Assembly: GCF_035975855.1 (NCBI RefSeq)
Contig: NZ_CP109055.1
Coordinates: 4,030,001-4,094,000, forward strand
DNA length: 64,000 nt
Direction of reading: 5' to 3'
Source: Streptomyces sp. NBC_01304
GTDB taxonomy: Bacteria; Actinomycetota; Actinomycetes; Streptomycetales; Streptomycetaceae
Shown: positions 61,437-64,000 of the stretch, piece after piece
Numbering within the stretch: position 1 is the first letter of the stretch
Layout of the letters: each line of letters starts with the position of its first letter
Notes under the pieces: model-generated
The model's input: only the letters and a program-made list of their open reading frames with translations
Database searches by the model: none
Told to the model about the DNA's origin: nothing
Program-made: the position numbers and the translations under genes

Positions 61437-62210
61437 CTAGTCCCTGCCGAGCCCCTCCGCGGTGGCCCGCGCGAAGGCCTCCGGGTTGTCCAGCATGATG
61501 TTGTGCCCGCAGTCGGGTATCGGCACCACGCCCACCCCCGCGGCCTCGAGCTCCGCCGTCCCCGGGAACGGCAGGTCGGCCTCCGGCAGCAGGAACGTAC
61601 GCGGGATCTTCAGGTCGAGCAGCAGCTCCCGCATGGTCGGGTCCGTGCCCTTGACGAGTCGGAGTGCGCTGCGGTGCAGCGCCTCCGGGCCGGCCAGGCG
61701 CATGGTCGACGCCCAGTGCGGTCCCACCCGGTCCAAGGTCTCCTGCAGGCCGCCGGCCAGGAACTCCTCCTCCGTGTACGCCGCGATCCCGCTGCTGCCG
61801 CCGGAGCCGGGGACGCGCGGCAGCGGGTCGAGGTTGGCGTCCACCAGGACGAGACGGGACACCGACTCCGGGTGCCGGTCGGCCAGCACGATGGCCACGG
61901 AACCGCCCATGCTGTGCGCCACGACCTCGGCCCCGGTGACCCCGGCCGAGGTCAGGGCCGCGGCCACGGTGTCGGCGTGCGACTCGAGGGAGTAGTCGAA
62001 GTGGGTCGGCCGGTCGCTGTGACCGTGGCCCAGCATGTCGATGAGCAGCGAGCGCCGCCCGGCGAGCAGCGGGTGCACGGCCGCGGCCGCGAAGTACGCC
62101 GGTGAGGTCGCGCCGAGTCCGTGCAGGTAGACCCGGGCGGGCTCCTCGCCCGGCAGCTCCACCCAGCGGATCCGGTCGCCCTCGGGGGTCACGGCGGTGC
62201 TGTGCATCAT
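61437..62210 (-). CDS. Alpha/beta hydrolase, 257 aa
   Basis: This is a soluble hydrolase. HGLGATSPAYF (oxyanion hole), nucleophile AHSMGGSVAIVLAD (Ser), acid likely in TFLLPEADLPFPG and His in PDCGHNIMLDNPEAF form the triad. The cap region (DPLPRVPGSGGSSGIA) is normal. Such enzymes split esters or lactones; no substrate can be named. ATG-ATG at 62210/62207 gives two starts, with GGGAG just upstream. Before it lies a triple 22-bp repeat (62221-62286), close enough to affect its transcription. Confidence 0.9.
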   Translation of the reverse strand: MMHSTAVTPEGDRIRWVELPGEEPARVYLHGLGATSPAYFAAAAVHPLLAGRRSLLIDMLGHGHSDRPTHFDYSLESHADTVAAALTSAGVTGAEVVAHSMGGSVAIVLADRHPESVSRLVLVDANLDPLPRVPGSGGSSGIAAYTEEEFLAGGLQETLDRVGPHWASTMRLAGPEALHRSALRLVKGTDPTMRELLLDLKIPRTFLLPEADLPFPGTAELEAAGVGVVPIPDCGHNIMLDNPEAFARATAEGLGRD

Positions 62211-62220
62211 CAACTCCCTT

Positions 62221-62286
62221 GCATGAACCAGAACACGGACTTGCGTGAACCAGGACACGGACGCGCATGAACCGGAACACGGATTC
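62221..62286. repeat. 22-bp tandem repeat, three units
   Basis: Three units, 62221-62242, 62243-62264 and 62265-62286, follow the pattern GC(A/G)TGAACC(A/G)G(A/G)ACACGGA. They are contiguous, 11 bp upstream of the hydrolase start on the minus strand, and have about two-turn periodicity. Confidence 0.85.
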
Positions 62287-62332
62287 GAGTCCCTGGTGAA
62301 GATCCTGGCACCCGCCACTGACAATGCCCCGC

Positions 62333-63259
62333 TCAGCCCGCCTCGCCGGCCTCTCCAAGGGCCGCCCGCACCCGGGCACGCACCTTGTCGTGCTCCCGCT
62401 TGGCCGCCTCGTACTGGGACTTGTGCCGCTTCAGGTCCGCCCGTTGGAGTTCGGCGACGACCGTCGACCACACGTCGGCCGTACCGTGCTCCCGCTTGCA
62501 CTCGATGTCCGCGACGGCCGTCCCCAACTCCCGCTTGCCGTGAGTGGTGTTGTTGCTGTACTTCGGCCTCCAGGCCGGGTCCTGGGCGGCCTTGACGGGG
62601 CGGGCGTACCGCTTGAATCCCTTGTCCTGCACACACTGGGACCAGGTACGGAAGGCCTCCCGCATGCGCGGGTCCCCCGTGGCCTGCTTCTCCAGGGCCG
62701 CCGTGCGCTCCCGGGTGTACGTCCACGGGCGCTTGCCGGCTTCGATGCCCCGGTAGATCCGCTGCGCGGCCTGTTGGTTGCAGCCGACCTCCGGGACGGC
62801 CCTGCCGCCGGACTCGCCGTCTGCGGGGAGCTCGCGGATGCCGGGGCCGGCGTTGTACGCCGCGTACTCCTCCTCGGTCATCCGGCGGCCGTCGGGCTTG
62901 GGCGTGAGCCCCTTCTTCTCGTTCCAGCCATAGCCCCAGCGTCTGGCATGTTCCAGATCCTGGCCGCCGAGCGCGGACCACCCGATGGCTACCAGGGCCC
63001 TGCCCGGCTCACGGCTCTTCGGTTCCTTCGGATGCCGCGGAAAGTCCGCGAACCCGAGGTCCACCATGCACCGCTGAGCCAGCCGCGCCTGCGCCTCGGT
63101 CGCCCGGCGGTACTCCTTGGCACTCAACTCGTAGCGATCCAACGGCAGTTCGCGTACGCCATCCGCGCGGGAGTCCGATTCCCCCTTCGCCCCGCACGCC
63201 CCAAGAACCAGCGCCGCCCCCACCGCGAGCGCGGCGACACCCCACCCTCGCACCGTCAC
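62333..63259 (-). CDS. Secreted lipoprotein of unknown function, 308 aa
   Basis: A lipobox signal (LAVGAALVLGACGAKG, Cys22) is followed by a mature domain with few beta-strand signals and many charged helices: ATEAQARLAQRCMVDLGF, TEEEYAAYNAGPGI and AFRTWSQCVQDKGFKRYA. Two or three further Cys residues (RCMVDLG, VGCNQQ, WSQCVQD) may pair. The family is common in Streptomyces as a hypothetical lipoprotein. GTG at 63259 overlaps the DUF952 stop (GTGA), so they are coupled. No function is assigned. Confidence 0.75.
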   Translation of the reverse strand: MTVRGWGVAALAVGAALVLGACGAKGESDSRADGVRELPLDRYELSAKEYRRATEAQARLAQRCMVDLGFADFPRHPKEPKSREPGRALVAIGWSALGGQDLEHARRWGYGWNEKKGLTPKPDGRRMTEEEYAAYNAGPGIRELPADGESGGRAVPEVGCNQQAAQRIYRGIEAGKRPWTYTRERTAALEKQATGDPRMREAFRTWSQCVQDKGFKRYARPVKAAQDPAWRPKYSNNTTHGKRELGTAVADIECKREHGTADVWSTVVAELQRADLKRHKSQYEAAKREHDKVRARVRAALGEAGEAG

Positions 63260-63600
63260 GCCCTCTCCGTTCCCCCGGCTGTCCACGGCTCCACCCGCAC
63301 CACCGCGTCCACCGGCAACGGCCCGTAGATGTGCGGGAATTCCTCCCCGCCCGGCTTCATCGCCTCGTACTTCACGGGCGCCGTCAGCCGCTCGCCGTCG
63401 ATGACGAGGAGCACGAGCTCGTCCGGCCCGGTCCAGTCCCCGTAGAGGAAGGCCGCGACGGCGGCGACCTGGTGCCGGCCCGAGCAGTGGATGAAGCCCT
63501 CCTCCTGGAGGGTGCGGCCACGGGTGGACATCTCGTACGTGCCACTCGCGCGGGCGGCGTCCCACAGGGCGCGTTCGGTGAGGTGCAGGAGTTCAGGCAT
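63256..63600 (-). CDS. DUF952 family protein, 114 aa
   Basis: The small protein shows the DUF952 pattern: LLHLTERALWDAARASGTYEMSTRGRTLQEEGFIHCSGRHQVAAVA, then DELVLLVIDGERLTAPVKYEAM and EFPHIYGPLPVDAVVRVEPW. DUF952 proteins are soluble with a beta-barrel core. The function is unknown. Its stop overlaps the lipoprotein start by 4 nt, so both may be one operon. The ATG at 63600 is directly followed by MPELLHL. Confidence 0.93.
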   Translation of the reverse strand: MPELLHLTERALWDAARASGTYEMSTRGRTLQEEGFIHCSGRHQVAAVAAFLYGDWTGPDELVLLVIDGERLTAPVKYEAMKPGGEEFPHIYGPLPVDAVVRVEPWTAGGTERA

Positions 63601-63682
63601 GCGGTCACCGTAGAGGGTCGCGGGCAGGCTCAGGCGGGCGGGCGGAGATGCGGGCGCCGGGCCGCCATGGCTCACTGGGGGC

Positions 63683-64000
63683 GTGAGCACCGGACCCGCT
63701 GGACCCGCAGGCCCCGACCAGTGGCCCGGCTGGGCCGTCCCGCCCGGAACACCCGGGGCACCCGGCCTGCCCGGGCGCCGCCCCGTCGGCCCGGTCCCCG
63801 CGCCGCCCGGGACCCCGTACGACAGGCAGGCCAGGAACGGGCTGCAGCGCTGGTGGCGGCAGGTCCTCGGCACGGTCGTGATGCTGTTCGGCGCCATGGT
63901 GGTCACGCTCTGTCTGTACGTGGCCGCCGAAGCCTTCGCCGAAGAGTCCGGGCTGCAGCCGGCGCGCCCGCACAACGAGGAGGTCTTCGACGCACCTCTG
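63683..64000 (+). CDS. Pro/Gly-rich N-terminal membrane protein, cut by window edge
   Basis: The open frame from GTG at 63683 runs to the window end (106 codons). It begins with a Pro/Gly-rich stretch of PGxPG units (TGPAGPAGPDQWPG, PGTPGAPGLPG), then a basic region (RQARNGLQRWWRQ), and one hydrophobic helix (VLGTVVMLFGAMVVTLCLYVAAEAF), followed by an acidic segment. Third positions are strongly GC-rich and the frame is open, which supports coding. The remainder lies outside. No family is recognised; it looks like an actinobacterial tail-anchored or single-pass protein. Confidence 0.6.
   Translation, partial: MSTGPAGPAGPDQWPGWAVPPGTPGAPGLPGRRPVGPVPAPPGTPYDRQARNGLQRWWRQVLGTVVMLFGAMVVTLCLYVAAEAFAEESGLQPARPHNEEVFDAPL

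Noticed and set aside
62221..62286. Possible CRISPR array (three 22-bp units)
   Set aside because: Contiguous direct repeat with no spacers and no cas genes.

Overview
The window is actinobacterial chromosome, almost certainly Streptomyces. The DNA is very GC-rich with strong GC bias at third codon positions, GTG starts are common, genes overlap by GTGA/ATGA/TTGA, and several families are Streptomyces hallmarks: a conservon (cvnABCD), nickel superoxide dismutase with its protease, the fused 2-oxoglutarate decarboxylase Kgd, DUF6104 and DUF6191. From memory, the order sodN-sodX / amino-acid ABC transporter / malic enzyme / kgd / two-component pair / lon / conservon / PBP-FtsW / ligD-ku matches the S. 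coelicolor core region around SCO5254-SCO5310; this is recollection, not a search. I see no prophage, transposase, rRNA operon or CRISPR array.

Layout. 1-1.0 kb: start of a CheY-like regulator (cut by the window), a small zinc-ribbon protein and tRNA-Arg(CCG). 1.0-5.7 kb: DNA end joining (ku divergent from a split ligD: polymerase gene then ligase gene), with a free-standing Tudor-like domain protein and a NERD protein. 5.9-12.7 kb: envelope block, with a small secreted protein, a class F sortase carrying a lipobox, a lipoprotein overlapping an orphan sensor kinase, an SH3 protein, and an FtsW/RodA-type protein overlapping a class B PBP. 12.7-17.7 kb: NlpC/P60 hydrolase, a TetR regulator and two divergent diiron enzymes. 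17.8-23.6 kb: conservon cvnABCD running into a StyA-like flavin monooxygenase. 24-29.3 kb: PP2C-like protein, MarR regulator with a palindromic operator, GH25 muramidase, and lon behind a clear HAIR element.

29.3-37.6 kb: acetyltransferase, methyltransferases, a rhomboid-like membrane protein, and a TetR / MFS transporter / GH3 glycosidase module. 37.6-44 kb: OmpR-type two-component system and kgd. 44-49.8 kb: accessory-looking block with a DUF4097-PadR operon under an inverted repeat, a small HTH protein plus Clp-N protein operon under two identical palindromes, a 502-residue coiled-coil/HTH protein of unknown function, and a 45-residue membrane peptide that is easy to miss. 49.8-57.9 kb: quinone-oxidoreductase-like enzyme, malic enzyme, polar amino-acid ABC transporter with a 23-bp repeat array in its leader, methyltransferase, CGNR regulator, sodX and sodN. 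58-64 kb: NmrA-like and RBBP9-like enzymes divergent from a TetR regulator with a perfect 10-6-10 operator, then surface or secreted proteins, with a 22-bp triple repeat before an alpha/beta hydrolase.

A scattered composite intergenic repeat (core CCCGTCCGGCGTTTGAGG, plus a distal CGGGAAGGGGCGGGG block) occurs at five loci, once as a near-perfect head-to-head inverted pair. It supplies the last codons of one gene and abuts the start codons of two others. The best candidates for new biology are this element, the 23-bp hairpin array before the transporter, the Clp-N/HTH operon, the 502-residue protein with its divergent micropeptide, the lipobox sortase with a non-LPXTG neighbour, and the conservon-linked monooxygenase.
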